A DNA stretch of 64,000 nt, taken from the NCBI RefSeq assembly GCF_900143535.1, contig NZ_FRFA01000001.1, positions 586,387 to 650,386 on the forward strand, in the 5' to 3' direction. Source of the stretch: Tateyamaria sp. Alg231-49 (GTDB lineage: Bacteria; Pseudomonadota; Alphaproteobacteria; Rhodobacterales; Rhodobacteraceae). Position numbers and translations under genes: made by a program. Positions 27,570-37,534 of the stretch are shown piece by piece. The notes under the pieces were generated by a model. That model searched no databases and was not told where the DNA came from. It was given only the letters and a program-made list of their open reading frames with translations. How positions within the stretch are numbered: the first letter of the stretch is position 1; every line of letters begins with the position of its first letter.

Positions 27570-28145
27570 ATGGATTTACGGACTTTTCTGATGCGGTCAC
27601 CTGACTTTTCAGACATGGCTTTGGCGGATGATTTCGCATCAGATTGGACACGTCATCGCCTCAAAAAAGGGGCGCACCTAACCCGCCAAGAACAATCCGA
27701 AACAGATGAATTCGCGCTTTTGGAAGGGTGCTTGGCGGGCAGCATTTGTGACCAAGACGGCAAAGAAGTTTGCGTCGGGTTTTATGTGGGTCCCTGTGTT
27801 GTTACGCCAAATATCGCGCGAACGCGCAACGGTTTGTCGCTTGTGTCCATTGTGGCAACGACCGATTCCGTGCTGGCGCGGATTGACAGCGATGTGCTCT
27901 CAAATCGGATGATTTCGTCTGAACCCGTCCGAAATTGGGCCAACGGGGTTCTGCGAGAGGCGTTGAGCATGAAGGCGGATCGAGAGTGGTGCCTCGCCGC
28001 ACTTGGCGGGGCCGAGCGGCTCACTTGGTTTCGCCAAGCATTTCCGGGCTATGAAGACATCTTTCCTCATACGTTGATTGCATCATTTTTGGGAGTGACA
28101 CCTGTCACAATGAGCCGCTTACGCGCCAACCATAAAACTAGGTAG
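27570..28145 (+). CDS. Crp/Fnr-like transcription regulator
   Basis: A 191-residue protein. A cyclic-nucleotide-like beta region (FALLEGCLAGSICDQDGKEV, then GFYVGPCVVTPNIART) is followed by a helix linker and a C-terminal HTH (TLIASFLGVTPVTMSRLRAN), which is the usual recognition helix of Crp-like proteins. No Fnr Cys cluster is present. It is divergent from the membrane protein gene at 26944, which is the natural target. Signal unknown. Confidence 0.72.
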   Translation: MDLRTFLMRSPDFSDMALADDFASDWTRHRLKKGAHLTRQEQSETDEFALLEGCLAGSICDQDGKEVCVGFYVGPCVVTPNIARTRNGLSLVSIVATTDSVLARIDSDVLSNRMISSEPVRNWANGVLREALSMKADREWCLAALGGAERLTWFRQAFPGYEDIFPHTLIASFLGVTPVTMSRLRANHKTR

Positions 28146-28342
28146 TATGCGGCCACTCCTGCTGCGCACGACAACAGTCACATTTGGCTCAAATCCGCCC
28201 TTTGTCGAACTCGGGTGCCCCGCTCACCTGTCCAAGACCGCGCAAATAAAACCTCAAAACTCCGGATCTATCTAAAGCTCATACTTCGAGCTCTGCGCAT
28301 CTGTGACTGGACGACACAAACCAATCCGCGTACGCCGCTGCC

Positions 28343-29191
28343 ATGCGCCTCGCCGTTCTGACCACACTCACCATGATCGCCTTTGCCGCCAATTCGGTGC
28401 TGAACCGTTTGGCCGTAGACAGCGGCGCCATTGACCCATCAAGTTTCGCCATGATCCGTGTCACTGCGGGTGCGATTGCGTTGTGCATGATCCTGACCGT
28501 TCGGGGCGGCAGCCTGCCTGTCTTTGCCCGTGGTCGCCTTGTCGGTGCGGCAAGCCTTGCCGCCTATATGATCGGGTTTTCATTGGCCTATGTGAGCCTT
28601 GATGCAGGTCTTGGGGCGCTCATCCTGTTCGGCACAGTGCAGGTGGTGATGTTTGGCTGGTCAGCCTTTCGCGGAGCGGCCCCGACCCGTAGACAGTTGA
28701 CTGGTGCGGGCATTGCCTTTGTCGGGCTTGCTTTCGCTCTGTGGCCCACAGATGGCGCGGCTGGTGATGTGATGAGTGCGGCGCTGATGGTTATCGCAGG
28801 CATCGGCTGGGCCATTTATACACTTGCTGGCAAGAACAGCACCGACCCGTTGGCCACGACGGCAGCGAATTTCGTGGTCGCCATCCCTTTGTTGTTGGTC
28901 CTGCTTGTGGGTGCTGGCCTGCACGCGGCCCCGTCTGGTATCGCGCTGGCGATTGCATCCGGGGCTGTGACGTCGGGCTTGGGCTATGCGCTGTGGTATA
29001 CGGTGCTGCCGCAATTACGCGGGCAAACCGCGCCTGTCATCCAGTTGAGTGTGCCGATCATTGCCATCGCGTCGGGGGCCCTGCTGTTGGGCGAGTCGGT
29101 TACTGTCTCTGTCATTGCGGCTGCCATCCTTGTGTTGGGCGGCATTGCACTGACCGTCACCGCACCAGCGGTTCCAGCGGATCATAAGTGA
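28343..29191 (+). CDS. EamA/DMT-family transporter
   Basis: A 282-residue protein with ten predicted membrane helices in two EamA repeats. The first repeat has AFAANSVLNRLAVDSGAIDP, GAASLAAYMIGFSLAYVSLDAG and ALILFGTVQVVMFGW; the second has AGIGWAIYTLAGKNS, GYALWYTVLPQLRGQTAPVIQLSVP and GALLLGESVTVSVIAAAILVLGG. It probably exports small metabolites such as amino acids. The 3' end overlaps the convergent Nudix gene by 35 bases. Confidence 0.9.
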   Translation: MRLAVLTTLTMIAFAANSVLNRLAVDSGAIDPSSFAMIRVTAGAIALCMILTVRGGSLPVFARGRLVGAASLAAYMIGFSLAYVSLDAGLGALILFGTVQVVMFGWSAFRGAAPTRRQLTGAGIAFVGLAFALWPTDGAAGDVMSAALMVIAGIGWAIYTLAGKNSTDPLATTAANFVVAIPLLLVLLVGAGLHAAPSGIALAIASGAVTSGLGYALWYTVLPQLRGQTAPVIQLSVPIIAIASGALLLGESVTVSVIAAAILVLGGIALTVTAPAVPADHK

Positions 29192-29609
29192 TCCCACCCG
29201 CACCAAACGCCACATCTGCGAGGCTGTCGGGTTTGTGCGGCGTTGCGGCCAGTTCCGTCCGTGTCAGCCAGCGCCGTTCAGTCACGATGTCCTCTACGTC
29301 ACGCCAAGTGTCAGGCAAGGTTGAGCCAAGCGCCAAAGTGCAACGAAAATACACATCCACCTGATGGAACGTGCCTGCAGGGTCATGGAACTCATTCACA
29401 AGGCAGGGTGCGCCCACCTCGACTGTCAGCCCGGTTTCCTCAAACACCTCCCGGATAAGGTTGTCGGGCAGGCTGCTGCCCACCTCAACCCCACCACCGG
29501 GCGCGCACATCAGTGGGCTTTGCCCATCCGGCCAAGCATTGACCATCAAAAGACGATCGTCTTCGACAATGACGGCCCGTACGGCGAGTCGCGGTGATTT
29601 TGGGCGCAT
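29157..29609 (-). CDS. Nudix hydrolase
   Basis: A 150-residue protein with a complete Nudix box, GGGVEVGSSLPDNLIREVFE then ETGLTVEVG (GX5EX7REUXEEXGU), at about residues 38-60. It should cleave a nucleoside diphosphate linked to another group, but the substrate cannot be read. Start ATG 29609 or the longer 29660. Convergent overlap with the transporter gene. Confidence 0.9.
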   Translation of the reverse strand: MRPKSPRLAVRAVIVEDDRLLMVNAWPDGQSPLMCAPGGGVEVGSSLPDNLIREVFEETGLTVEVGAPCLVNEFHDPAGTFHQVDVYFRCTLALGSTLPDTWRDVEDIVTERRWLTRTELAATPHKPDSLADVAFGAGGITYDPLEPLVR

Positions 29610-29681
29610 GGGAGATAAACTTTCAGAAGCGTCGCAGCGTCCCCATTCCATAGGCGGCAAGATGGGACTATCTCAAGCGTT

Positions 29682-30464
29682 ATGAGACGCGCCCTACCCT
29701 TTTTCGCCCTTTTGGTTGTCCTTGCCCTGCCCCGCGTGGCTGTGGCGGACTGTGTTGTTTTGCTGCATGGGCTTGCCCGTTCGGAAACCTCCCTTGTGGT
29801 CATGGAGGGGGCGCTCAAGGCCGACGGCTATGACGTTGTGCGCCCTGGCTACCCCTCGACCTCCGAGAGCGTTGAAAGGCTGGCCGGTGCGGTGATCCCC
29901 TTTGGGGTAGAGGCATGCGGAGATCAGACCGTGCATTTCGTCACACACTCGATGGGCGGGATTCTTGTGCGCTACTGGTTTGCCAATCACCCTCGCCCAG
30001 AGCAGTTGGGCCGCGTCGTGATGCTGGCCCCGCCCAACCAGGGCAGCGAAGTTGTCGACAAACTGGGAGATATCGAAGCGTTTGGTTGGCTCAACGGGCC
30101 TGCGGGCGCGCAATTGGGCACGGGACCAGACAGTCTGCCGCGCAGCTTGCCCGCTGTCGATTATCCGGTCGGAGTCGTTGCTGGCGATCAGTCGCTGAAC
30201 CCCTACTTTTCCTCACTTTTACCAGGTCCGGACGACGGCAAAGTGTCGGTTATGTCAACCTTGGTGGCCGGCATGTCCGATCACATCGTGTTGCCGGTCA
30301 CGCATACATTTATGATGAACAACCCCAATGTGATCACTCAGGTTCTCACTTTTCTGCGTACAGAAACCTTTGATCGCGATGCGAAATGGGTTGATGAAGT
30401 CCTCGATCAGTTGGGATGTCCTGAGGCGTCCTGTCTGGGGGTCTCGACCGATGCTGACGATTGA
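29682..30464 (+). CDS. secreted lipase-like alpha/beta hydrolase
   Basis: A 260-residue protein with a signal peptide ([19 protein letters not shown], cleavage near residue 22). The hydrolase fold follows, with [11 protein letters not shown] (oxyanion hole), [14 protein letters not shown] (nucleophilic Ser near residue 90), and the terminal catalytic His probably in [13 protein letters not shown]. Three Cys residues could form disulfides. The family includes periplasmic esterases and triacylglycerol lipases. Its 3' end overlaps the phnM start by 14 bases. Confidence 0.8.
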   Translation: MRRALPFFALLVVLALPRVAVADCVVLLHGLARSETSLVVMEGALKADGYDVVRPGYPSTSESVERLAGAVIPFGVEACGDQTVHFVTHSMGGILVRYWFANHPRPEQLGRVVMLAPPNQGSEVVDKLGDIEAFGWLNGPAGAQLGTGPDSLPRSLPAVDYPVGVVAGDQSLNPYFSSLLPGPDDGKVSVMSTLVAGMSDHIVLPVTHTFMMNNPNVITQVLTFLRTETFDRDAKWVDEVLDQLGCPEASCLGVSTDADD

Positions 30465-31596
30465 TCTGGTCGGAGCAGAGGTGTTGCGCCCGGACGGGTT
30501 GCGCATTGCCCCTTTATCGCTTGCGGACGGAGTGATTGCAGATGCGCCCGTCGGGCGCGCAGTAGATCTTACAGGGTATCGCGTGCTGCCCGGTATCGTC
30601 GATGTTCACGGCGACGGGTTTGAACGCCATGTTGCCCCCCGCCGCGGCGCGATGAAGCAGATGGCCGAAGGGTTGACGGCCGTAGAGGCGGAACTGGCCG
30701 CCAATGGCATCACCACCGGGGTGCTTGCGCAATTTGTCAGCTGGGAAGGTGGCTTACGTGGACTTGAATTCGCCGATCAGGTGTTTTCGACATTGCGCGA
30801 CGTGCGCACCCAAGTGGTCACAGACCTTCGCGCACAGTTGCGGTTCGAGATTTCGCTAACAGAACTTTACGCAGACTTGCCCGCCCGTATCGCGGACTGG
30901 GGCGTTCAGTATGTCGTGTTCAATGACCACCTGCCCCATGATCGTCTTGCAGAGGGACGCAAACCGCCGCGCCTGACGGGTCAGGCGCTCAAGGCTGGGC
31001 GCAATCCGGAGGCTCATTTTCAAATGTTGCTGGACTTGCACGCCAACGTCGCGCAGGCGCAGGCGTTGCTTGGGCCCTTATGCACTGAACTGAGAGACGC
31101 CGGTGTCCGTTTGGGCAGTCATGATGATGCGACCGCAGATACGCGCGCCTTATGGGCTGGGCGCGGTGCCGATGTGGCCGAGTTTCCTGAAACCCTTGAG
31201 GCGGCAGAGGCGGCCAAAGCGGCCCATGCTCATGTGGTTCTGGGTGCGCCCAACCTCGTGCGCGGAGGGTCGCACAAGGGCAATGTGTCAGCCCTTGATC
31301 TGGTGACCATGGGCCTGTGTGATGCACTGGCGTCAGACTATCACTATCCCTCTCCGCGCCGTGCCGCGTTGATGTTGGCACGCTCAGGGTTGATGGATTT
31401 GGGTCCGGCATGGGCGCTGGTGTCGTCGGGGCCTGCGGCAGTGCTGGGATTAACCGACCGCGGTGTTCTGGCCCCCGGCAAGCGGGCGGATATTGTTGTG
31501 TTGGACGCGACTGACAGAGTTGCTGCAACCATTTCGGGCGGTCGGGTGAGTTTCATGGCCGGCGATATTGCAGAGCGGTTTGTCGCGGCGGCCTGA
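30451..31596 (+). CDS. phnM: PhnM-like triphosphate diphosphatase (amidohydrolase)
   Basis: A 381-residue metal-dependent hydrolase. [18 protein letters not shown] matches the PhnM metal site (HxD) and later parts include [15 protein letters not shown] and [11 protein letters not shown], with His and Asp ligands of the amidohydrolase fold. PhnM releases pyrophosphate from alpha-D-ribose 1-methylphosphonate 5-triphosphate in the C-P lyase pathway. No other phn genes are near, so the annotation is from similarity and the gene is an orphan. It starts within the 3' end of the lipase-like gene. Confidence 0.85.
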   Translation: MLTIDLVGAEVLRPDGLRIAPLSLADGVIADAPVGRAVDLTGYRVLPGIVDVHGDGFERHVAPRRGAMKQMAEGLTAVEAELAANGITTGVLAQFVSWEGGLRGLEFADQVFSTLRDVRTQVVTDLRAQLRFEISLTELYADLPARIADWGVQYVVFNDHLPHDRLAEGRKPPRLTGQALKAGRNPEAHFQMLLDLHANVAQAQALLGPLCTELRDAGVRLGSHDDATADTRALWAGRGADVAEFPETLEAAEAAKAAHAHVVLGAPNLVRGGSHKGNVSALDLVTMGLCDALASDYHYPSPRRAALMLARSGLMDLGPAWALVSSGPAAVLGLTDRGVLAPGKRADIVVLDATDRVAATISGGRVSFMAGDIAERFVAAA

Positions 31597-31605
31597 CCCT
31601 TTGCC

Positions 31606-32673
31606 CTAGGACGTTATGCGGTTGATGTGCCCCATCTTGCGGCCCTTGCGGGCTTCGGCCTTGCCATAGAGATGCAGCGCAGTGGCCGGATCGCGGGCGA
31701 GGTTTGGCACCCGGGCCATGTCGTCACCAATCAGGTTTTCCATCACCACATCAGCGTGCCGTTTGCCATCGCCCAAGGGCCAGCCAACAATGGCGCGGAT
31801 GTGTTGTTCGAACTGATCCACGCTACAGCCGTTCTGCGTCCAGTGGCCCGAATTGTGCACGCGCGGCGCGATTTCGTTGACGATCAGCCCCTGCGGCGTC
31901 ACGAACAGTTCGACCCCTATAACGCCCACGTAATCCAGCGCATTCAATATGTTGGCAGCGATCAGAATCGCATCTGTGCGCTGAGACGCACTGAGACGCG
32001 CAGGGACGGTCGTGGTGTGCAGAATGCCATCACGGTGCACGTTTTCACCCGGATCAAAGCAGGCCACCGCCCCATCGATCCCGCGTGCGGCGATCACGGA
32101 CACCTCATGGCTAAACTCAACAAACCCTTCAAGGATAGCTGGTGCATTGCCCATTTCAGCCAAAGCACTGTCGGCTTGTGTCGGGTCCGTGATGCGCACT
32201 TGGCCCTTGCCGTCATAGCCAAAGCGGCGGGTTTTGAGAATGGACGGCGCCCCGATCCAGGCCAATGCAACGGTGAGTGCGCCCGTATCGGGCACGTCCG
32301 CATAAGGGGCCGTGCGCAGACCGAGATTGCTGAGATAGTCCTTTTCGATCAGCCGGTCCTGGCTGACCCGCAAGGCTTCGCGCCCCGGACGGATTGGAGC
32401 GTGATCTTCGAGAGCATCAAGCGTCAGCGTTGGGATGTTTTCGAACTCGTAGGTGATCACATCCACAGTGCTGGCAAAGGCAATAAGCGCGTCGTTGTCC
32501 TCATATGCCGCCGTGGTCACTTGATAAGCGACGTCGCCCGCAGGCGGATTGGCACCGGGATCAAAGATGTGGGTGCGAAATCCGTGTCGAGAGGCCGCCA
32601 CACTCAGCATACGCCCCAACTGCCCACCGCCAAGGATGCCGATGGTTGATCCGGTTGCCAAAGGCTCAGTCAT
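31606..32673 (-). CDS. purK: 5-(carboxyamino)imidazole ribonucleotide synthase
   Basis: Makes N5-CAIR from AIR, bicarbonate and ATP in purine synthesis. The 355-residue ATP-grasp enzyme has [20 protein letters not shown] at the N-terminus, the ATP site [15 protein letters not shown], and the metal and AIR site [18 protein letters not shown] 32673 overlaps the purE stop by 8 bases, so the two are coupled. Confidence 0.97.
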   Translation of the reverse strand: MTEPLATGSTIGILGGGQLGRMLSVAASRHGFRTHIFDPGANPPAGDVAYQVTTAAYEDNDALIAFASTVDVITYEFENIPTLTLDALEDHAPIRPGREALRVSQDRLIEKDYLSNLGLRTAPYADVPDTGALTVALAWIGAPSILKTRRFGYDGKGQVRITDPTQADSALAEMGNAPAILEGFVEFSHEVSVIAARGIDGAVACFDPGENVHRDGILHTTTVPARLSASQRTDAILIAANILNALDYVGVIGVELFVTPQGLIVNEIAPRVHNSGHWTQNGCSVDQFEQHIRAIVGWPLGDGKRHADVVMENLIGDDMARVPNLARDPATALHLYGKAEARKGRKMGHINRITS

Positions 32674-33151
32674 CTTGGGGGGCCTCTGGGATCGAGGCAG
32701 ACAAGGCCGCGCGCCATGCATCCAATCGCGCCGCGAGGGACGGGTCGTGCAGTGCGAGAATGCCCGCCGCCATCAGACCGGCATTGGCAGCACCCGCGGC
32801 CCCGATGGCCATCGTCGCGACCGGAAAACCGCGCGGCATCTGGAGGATGGAGTAAAGCGAATCCACGCCCGACAGCGCCTTGGTCTGAACCGGCACGCCG
32901 ATCACCGGCACCCGAGTTTTGGAGGCCATCATACCCGGCAAATGCGCCGCCCCCCCTGCCCCTGCAATAATGACCTTAAGGCCCCGATCAACAGCGCCCT
33001 TGCCATAGTCCCACAGCCGGTCCGGCGTGCGGTGCGCGGACACAATCGCGGTGTCATACGGCACCTCTAGCTGGTCCAGAATCTGCGCCGCTTCGCGCAT
33101 GGTGGGCCAGTCGGATTGGCTGCCCATGATGATGCCGACCTCGGTTGCCAT
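32666..33151 (-). CDS. purE: N5-carboxyaminoimidazole ribonucleotide mutase
   Basis: Moves the carboxyl group of N5-CAIR to C4. The 161-residue class I PurE has [34 protein letters not shown] with the catalytic His, [14 protein letters not shown], and [25 protein letters not shown] lies 11 bases before ATG 33151. First gene of the purEK pair. Confidence 0.97.
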   Translation of the reverse strand: MATEVGIIMGSQSDWPTMREAAQILDQLEVPYDTAIVSAHRTPDRLWDYGKGAVDRGLKVIIAGAGGAAHLPGMMASKTRVPVIGVPVQTKALSGVDSLYSILQMPRGFPVATMAIGAAGAANAGLMAAGILALHDPSLAARLDAWRAALSASIPEAPQDD

Positions 33152-33239
33152 AATAGAGCGTCCTCGCTTGGAAAGCGCGGAATATAGGTGTTTTGCGGAC
33201 AAGCGCAATCCATTCCTCGGGCCGGTTTTGGCGGGCCGT

Positions 33240-33464
33240 TCAGGCGATGATGTCTGGGGTTAACCGGTCTTCGATATTTGCGATCCGGTCTTTGAGGGCA
33301 AGCTTCTTCTTTTTCAGCCGCTGGATGGTCAACTGATCCGATGTGCCCACCTCTTGCAGGGCGTGGATCGCCGCATCCAGATCGCGGTGTTCTGCGCGAA
33401 ACACCTCAAGCTCGACCTGCAACACGTCGTCAGATTTCATCGACATATTTGACGGTGCGTTCAT
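33240..33464 (-). CDS. YdcH/DUF465 family protein
   Basis: A 74-residue helical protein: [20 protein letters not shown] and [21 protein letters not shown] form the two-helix hairpin typical of DUF465. Function unknown; widely found in proteobacteria. It lies between purE and the small heat-shock gene. Confidence 0.88.
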   Translation of the reverse strand: MNAPSNMSMKSDDVLQVELEVFRAEHRDLDAAIHALQEVGTSDQLTIQRLKKKKLALKDRIANIEDRLTPDIIA

Positions 33465-33527
33465 GAAGGCGATTCCAAACTATTGCTCAAGCTTCAATAT
33501 AATCACGACATGGTGCTACGCCTACCC

Positions 33528-33557
33528 CTTGTTCCCCACGCCCATTCTGCCCATATT
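33528..33557 (+). promoter_or_regulatory. candidate RpoH (sigma32) promoter of hsp20
   Basis: CTTGTT (33528-33533) and CCCATATT (33550-33557) are 16 bases apart, 68 bases before the Hsp20 start. Both boxes resemble the sigma32 consensus (CTTGAA, CCCATNT), fitting heat control of a small heat-shock gene. Confidence 0.5.
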
Positions 33558-33624
33558 CATAACAACCGCTGCCGACTTCGGGGCGGGCCACTGACGGTCG
33601 CTTGAACTTAAAAGGACGTGTCGC

Positions 33625-34035
33625 ATGACGAAAATGACTCTTGGCTCATACCCGCACATGCTGGGATTTGAGCAACTGGAACGGCTGCTGGAACGCACCG
33701 CCAAAGGCAGCGAAGGCTACCCGCCGTTCAACATCGAACAGACTTCGGATTATTCCTACCGCATCACTTTGGCGGTGGCTGGATTTGGGGAAGACGACCT
33801 GTCGATTACCGTTGAGGATCGCCAGTTGGTGATCCGAGGCCGCAATTCCGATGACACCGAGGGTCGCATATTTTTGCATCGTGGCATTGCCGCGCGCCAG
33901 TTCCAGCGCAGCTTTGTCTTGGCCGATGGGGTCGATGTGGGTGAAGCTGTGATGGAAAACGGGCTGCTGCACGTAGATCTCACACGGTCCAAGCCAGACA
34001 TGGTCGTGCAAACGATCAGCATTAAGAAAGGATAA
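33625..34035 (+). CDS. Hsp20-family small heat-shock protein
   Basis: A 136-residue alpha-crystallin chaperone that holds unfolded proteins. The crystallin domain runs from PPFNIEQTSDYSYRITLAVAG through DLSITVEDRQLVIRG and GRIFLHRGIAARQFQRSFVLADG to MENGLLHVDLTR, with a C-terminal KPDMVVQTISIKKG tail. AAAAGGA lies 11 bases before the ATG. Cotranscribed with the DUF1150 gene. Confidence 0.95.
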   Translation: MTKMTLGSYPHMLGFEQLERLLERTAKGSEGYPPFNIEQTSDYSYRITLAVAGFGEDDLSITVEDRQLVIRGRNSDDTEGRIFLHRGIAARQFQRSFVLADGVDVGEAVMENGLLHVDLTRSKPDMVVQTISIKKG

Positions 34036-34038
34036 GTC

Positions 34039-34263
34039 ATGAACAAGGCAATCGATCTGAATGCGGATGTAGGCCGGATGGTCTATGTCAAACCAATCTC
34101 TGTGACCGACCTGCCGCGTGAAGTGCGCGATCAGGCCAACGGTCTGGACGAACTCTTTGCCGTGCATGACGCCGAGGGCCAGCAACTGGCACTGGTGGCA
34201 GACCGCAAGCTGGCTTTCGCGCTGGCGGTCCAGAACGACTATGCGCCGCAACCCTTGCACTAA
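34039..34263 (+). CDS. DUF1150 family protein
   Basis: A 74-residue protein (VGRMVYVKPISVTDLPREVR, then LYALHDAEGxxL-like LFAVHDAEGQQLALVADRKL) of the alphaproteobacterial DUF1150 family, which usually follows small heat-shock genes. It starts 4 bases after the Hsp20 stop. A role in the heat response is inferred from this linkage only. Confidence 0.88.
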   Translation: MNKAIDLNADVGRMVYVKPISVTDLPREVRDQANGLDELFAVHDAEGQQLALVADRKLAFALAVQNDYAPQPLH

Positions 34264-34349
34264 GCGCAGTTTACGACTTGGGCGCGGTGGTCCTGCGCCC
34301 ATGATCTGACTAAGGTGCCGCAAAACGCGGCGGCACAAGGGACCCTGTG

Positions 34350-35219
34350 ATGACATTCGATGTGGATTGGGTGGATGCCTTTTCTGACCGCCCCTTTGGG
34401 GGGAACGGCTGCGCTGTGGTGCATGGTGGCGCTGTGCTGGATCCCGACACCGCGACGGCGTTTGTCCGTGAAACTTCGCTGGTCGAATGCACGTTCACAG
34501 GCCCTTCGGAGATTGCGGACATATGCGTTCGATACTTTCTGGCCAGCCGCGAGATCCCATTTGCAGGTCATCCTACAGTCGCAACCGTGGCCGCGATGCG
34601 GCATCGCGGGATGATCAAAGATGGGCCGCTGACCCTTGAGACGGGTGCAGGCATCGTCGCGGTCGAAGTGAATGGCGCGCAGGTGTCCATGACCCAGATC
34701 GCGCCAAAGTTTGGCGCCCACGTCCCGGCCGAAATCGTCGCCTCCGTCGGTGGCATTGCGCCGAGCGATATTCTGCACCCGCCCCGCTTTGTCTCTACCG
34801 GATTGCCGTTTTGCATCACGGTCGTGAAGGATCGCGCGGTGTTGGAGGCAGCGCGCTTTGATATGGAGGCGTTCCGCGGCTTTCTGAACCATCTAGGCGT
34901 GGAAGGCACGGACACAATGGAACCCTTCTGGGTCACCCTGTCTGATGTTCCTGACGCTGGTGATACCTATGCCCGCCTGCTGATGGCACCCCCCAGCCCC
35001 GCCGAGGACCCATTTACAGGGTCGGCCACAGGCGCAATGGCGGCCTACCTCTGGGCCGAAGGGTTGATCAAGACGCCAAAGCTTTCTGCGCGCCAGGGCC
35101 ATGGGCTGGGCCGCCCAGGTCAGGCGCAGGTCGAGGTGCTGGGCGCGCGCGATGCCATCACAGGTGTGGTCGTTGCGGGTGCCGCGCATGTGTTGATGAG
35201 TGGAGAGTTGCATCTTTGA
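34350..35219 (+). CDS. PhzF-family isomerase/epimerase
   Basis: A 289-residue protein with the two-lobed PhzF/diaminopimelate epimerase-like fold. Signatures are DWVDAFSDRPFGGNGCAVV at the N-terminus, ETSLVECTF with the catalytic Glu, and EDPFTGSATGAMAAYLW in the second lobe. AAGGGA lies before ATG 34350. No phenazine genes are near; the substrate is unknown. Single gene before the cox regulator. Confidence 0.9.
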   Translation: MTFDVDWVDAFSDRPFGGNGCAVVHGGAVLDPDTATAFVRETSLVECTFTGPSEIADICVRYFLASREIPFAGHPTVATVAAMRHRGMIKDGPLTLETGAGIVAVEVNGAQVSMTQIAPKFGAHVPAEIVASVGGIAPSDILHPPRFVSTGLPFCITVVKDRAVLEAARFDMEAFRGFLNHLGVEGTDTMEPFWVTLSDVPDAGDTYARLLMAPPSPAEDPFTGSATGAMAAYLWAEGLIKTPKLSARQGHGLGRPGQAQVEVLGARDAITGVVVAGAAHVLMSGELHL

Positions 35220-35428
35220 GGTATGCGCAGCCTCGCAAATGTAACGAACGCTGATCTGTCAGAAACGGAGATTTTTGAGAGGCAGAAGCCGTGTTTGTAA
35301 CGCGCAGCACGTCGTTCTGGCCGGTAGCATTTCGTCGCCACGAAGAAATTACGTCTTCATCGAACGATTAACGCAAAGAACAGCCCGCATTGTTTGCAAT
35401 GTGCCTTTTAGTTAGTCATCTTGCGCAC

Positions 35429-36553
35429 ATGGACTTTTTGCCCGTCAACCACAGCGGTTTTTTGATCGCCATGTCTTTTGTCGTCGCGCTTGTGGCAGGC
35501 TTTACCGGGCTGTCGTTGACGCGTGACCTGTCGGAAAAGCCGGTGTTTCAGAAAAAAGCGTCCATCGCGCTGGCTGCAATCGCACTGGGTGGTGGGATCT
35601 GGGCGATGCATTTTGTCGCCATGCTGGGGCTGAAACTGCCCATCCTTTTCTATTATGACGCGGCGATTACGCTCGTGTCCGCATTGTGCGCCATTTTGCT
35701 TGTCGGGGCTGCTTTGATCCTTTTGCATTTTGCAGAGCGGACACCGCAGATCATTGCCGCAGCAGGTGCGATCGTTGGCGTGGGCATTCTGACCATGCAC
35801 TATATCGGCATGGCGGGGTTGGAGCTGTGTCGCGCTGTGTACACGAATTCGGGCGTCGCCCTGTCATCCATTGTCGCGATTGGGCTGTGCATGCTCGCTT
35901 TTTGGATCGCCTATGGGCAACGCACCAATCGCAACATTCTGTTGGGAACGGCCTGTTTTGCGGTCGCCGTATGCTCTGTCCATTTTTTGGCAATGGCGGG
36001 CACGAATTTTATCGCAGAGCCGAACACCTCTGACTTTGGCCCGTCCATGAGCAACGAGACACTTGCATTGGGTGTGATCTTTTTCAGCTTCGTGATCTTC
36101 GGCGCCTGCCTGTGGGTCAGCGTCACATATCTGATCCCGCCCGAGCCCAGTGAAGATGGCCAGAGCACGCCCGACAGCTCCGAAGTCGTGCAAGTTGCCG
36201 GCGGATTACAAATCCCATGTGAACGCGACGGCAGAAAGATCTTCATTCGATCTGAAAATGTATCCTTCGTGCGCGCCGACGGCCACTACACCCAAGTCTA
36301 TACCGACAACGAGCGGCTGTTTTGCGCATGGCCCGTCACCGAAGCCCTCGACCGTCTGCTGCCCATGGGCTTTTTGCAGACCCATCGCAGCTATCTGGTC
36401 AATCCTGCCCGCGTCTCGCGGTTCGAACGGACCAAGGACAAGGGGCGCTGCATCTTTGGCGAGGATGATTTGCCGCCCGTACCGGTGAGCCGTTCGAAAC
36501 TGAAGGTGATTCAAGACGCACTCGCGTCGCAGGTCGGCGCAGTTCGTGCGTAG
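35429..36553 (+). CDS. coxC: MHYT-LytTR transmembrane regulator of CO oxidation
   Basis: A protein of 374 residues from ATG 35429 (ATG 35399 is an alternative). The N-terminal MHYT domain has seven membrane helices and three motif copies, AMHFVAMLG, TMHYIGMAG and SVHFLAMAG; the domain is thought to bind copper and sense gases such as CO, NO or O2. The C-terminal LytTR domain (RKIFIRSENVSFVRADGHYTQVYTD, then FLQTHRSYLVNPARV) binds DNA. In Oligotropha carboxidovorans CoxC and CoxH have exactly this architecture. Its place directly before coxM supports control of this cluster. Confidence 0.9.
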   Translation: MDFLPVNHSGFLIAMSFVVALVAGFTGLSLTRDLSEKPVFQKKASIALAAIALGGGIWAMHFVAMLGLKLPILFYYDAAITLVSALCAILLVGAALILLHFAERTPQIIAAAGAIVGVGILTMHYIGMAGLELCRAVYTNSGVALSSIVAIGLCMLAFWIAYGQRTNRNILLGTACFAVAVCSVHFLAMAGTNFIAEPNTSDFGPSMSNETLALGVIFFSFVIFGACLWVSVTYLIPPEPSEDGQSTPDSSEVVQVAGGLQIPCERDGRKIFIRSENVSFVRADGHYTQVYTDNERLFCAWPVTEALDRLLPMGFLQTHRSYLVNPARVSRFERTKDKGRCIFGEDDLPPVPVSRSKLKVIQDALASQVGAVRA

Positions 36554-36606
36554 CAGCGCGCATTTCGTGCAAAAGACCTGTATTTCATTGATTTTCTGAT
36601 GCCCTC

Positions 36607-36622
36607 GCATACAGCCGTATGC
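36607..36622 (+). promoter_or_regulatory. inverted repeat upstream of coxM
   Basis: GCATAC-AGCC-GTATGC is a perfect 6-4-6 inverted repeat, 46 bases before coxM. It may be an operator or an mRNA hairpin. LytTR proteins normally bind direct repeats, so a link with the CoxC-like protein is not established. Confidence 0.35.
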
Positions 36623-36668
36623 AGTCTCCGTCCTTAGCAAGACATTCGCTTTTAGGGAGGAGAAGCCG

Positions 36669-37523
36669 ATGATTCCAGCGGCATTTGAGTACTATCGCCC
36701 CAAGGACATTGCCGGTGTCCTTTCCATTCTTGAGGAACACGGAGACGACGCGCGCGTCATGGCAGGCGGTCACAGCCTGATCCCCATGATGAAGTTGCGT
36801 ATGGCAGACGTTCCCCACCTGATCGATTTGCAAGACGTGGGCGGCATGTCCGACATCACAGTTGGCGGCGACAGCATTCGCATCGGTGCGATGGTGACGC
36901 AGGCTGACATCATCGATCACGAAGGTCTCACCACCGCCGCCCCCATCCTACGGGAAGCGGCGTTGCAGATCGCTGATCCGCAGGTCCGCTACATGGGCAC
37001 AGTCGGCGGCAACGTTGCAAACGGCGATCCGGGCAACGACATGCCAGGCCTGATGCAATGCCTTGATGCCGTGTTCACGGTCATTGGCACAGATGGCGAA
37101 CGCGATATCCCCGCCAGAGACTTTTACGAGGCGGCCTATATGACCGCCCGTGAGGACGAAGAAGTCCTGACAGCTGTGACCATACCGTTGCCCAAAGGTG
37201 GCTGGGCCTACGAAAAGCAAAAGCGCAAGATTGGCGACTACGCAACCGCCGCCGCTGCTGTTCAGATCGTCAAAGATGGCGGCACCTGCGCCGCGGCATC
37301 CATTGCGATGACAAACCTCAGCGACACGCCGGTTTATTCCGAAGCTGCCAGCAACGCGCTTGTGGGCACCGCTGTAGATGATGCGGCCCTCGGTGCGGCC
37401 GTCGCGGCCATGTTGGGCGACATCGACCCGACAGAGGACAATCGCGGCCCCGTCGCATTCAAGAACCACGTGGCGGGCGTCATCTTGCGTCGTGCCATCG
37501 CGCGCGCTTGGTCGCGTGCTTAA
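36669..37523 (+). CDS. coxM: CO dehydrogenase medium (flavoprotein) subunit
   Basis: The 284-residue FAD subunit passes electrons from the Fe-S clusters to the quinone pool. It has FAD-binding motifs [15 protein letters not shown] (about residue 34) and [15 protein letters not shown] (about 112), and the C-terminal CO_deh_flav_C domain. GGGAGGAG lies 7 bases before the ATG. First structural gene of the enzyme. Confidence 0.97.
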   Translation: MIPAAFEYYRPKDIAGVLSILEEHGDDARVMAGGHSLIPMMKLRMADVPHLIDLQDVGGMSDITVGGDSIRIGAMVTQADIIDHEGLTTAAPILREAALQIADPQVRYMGTVGGNVANGDPGNDMPGLMQCLDAVFTVIGTDGERDIPARDFYEAAYMTAREDEEVLTAVTIPLPKGGWAYEKQKRKIGDYATAAAAVQIVKDGGTCAAASIAMTNLSDTPVYSEAASNALVGTAVDDAALGAAVAAMLGDIDPTEDNRGPVAFKNHVAGVILRRAIARAWSRA

Positions 37524-37534
37524 GGAGGACACCC

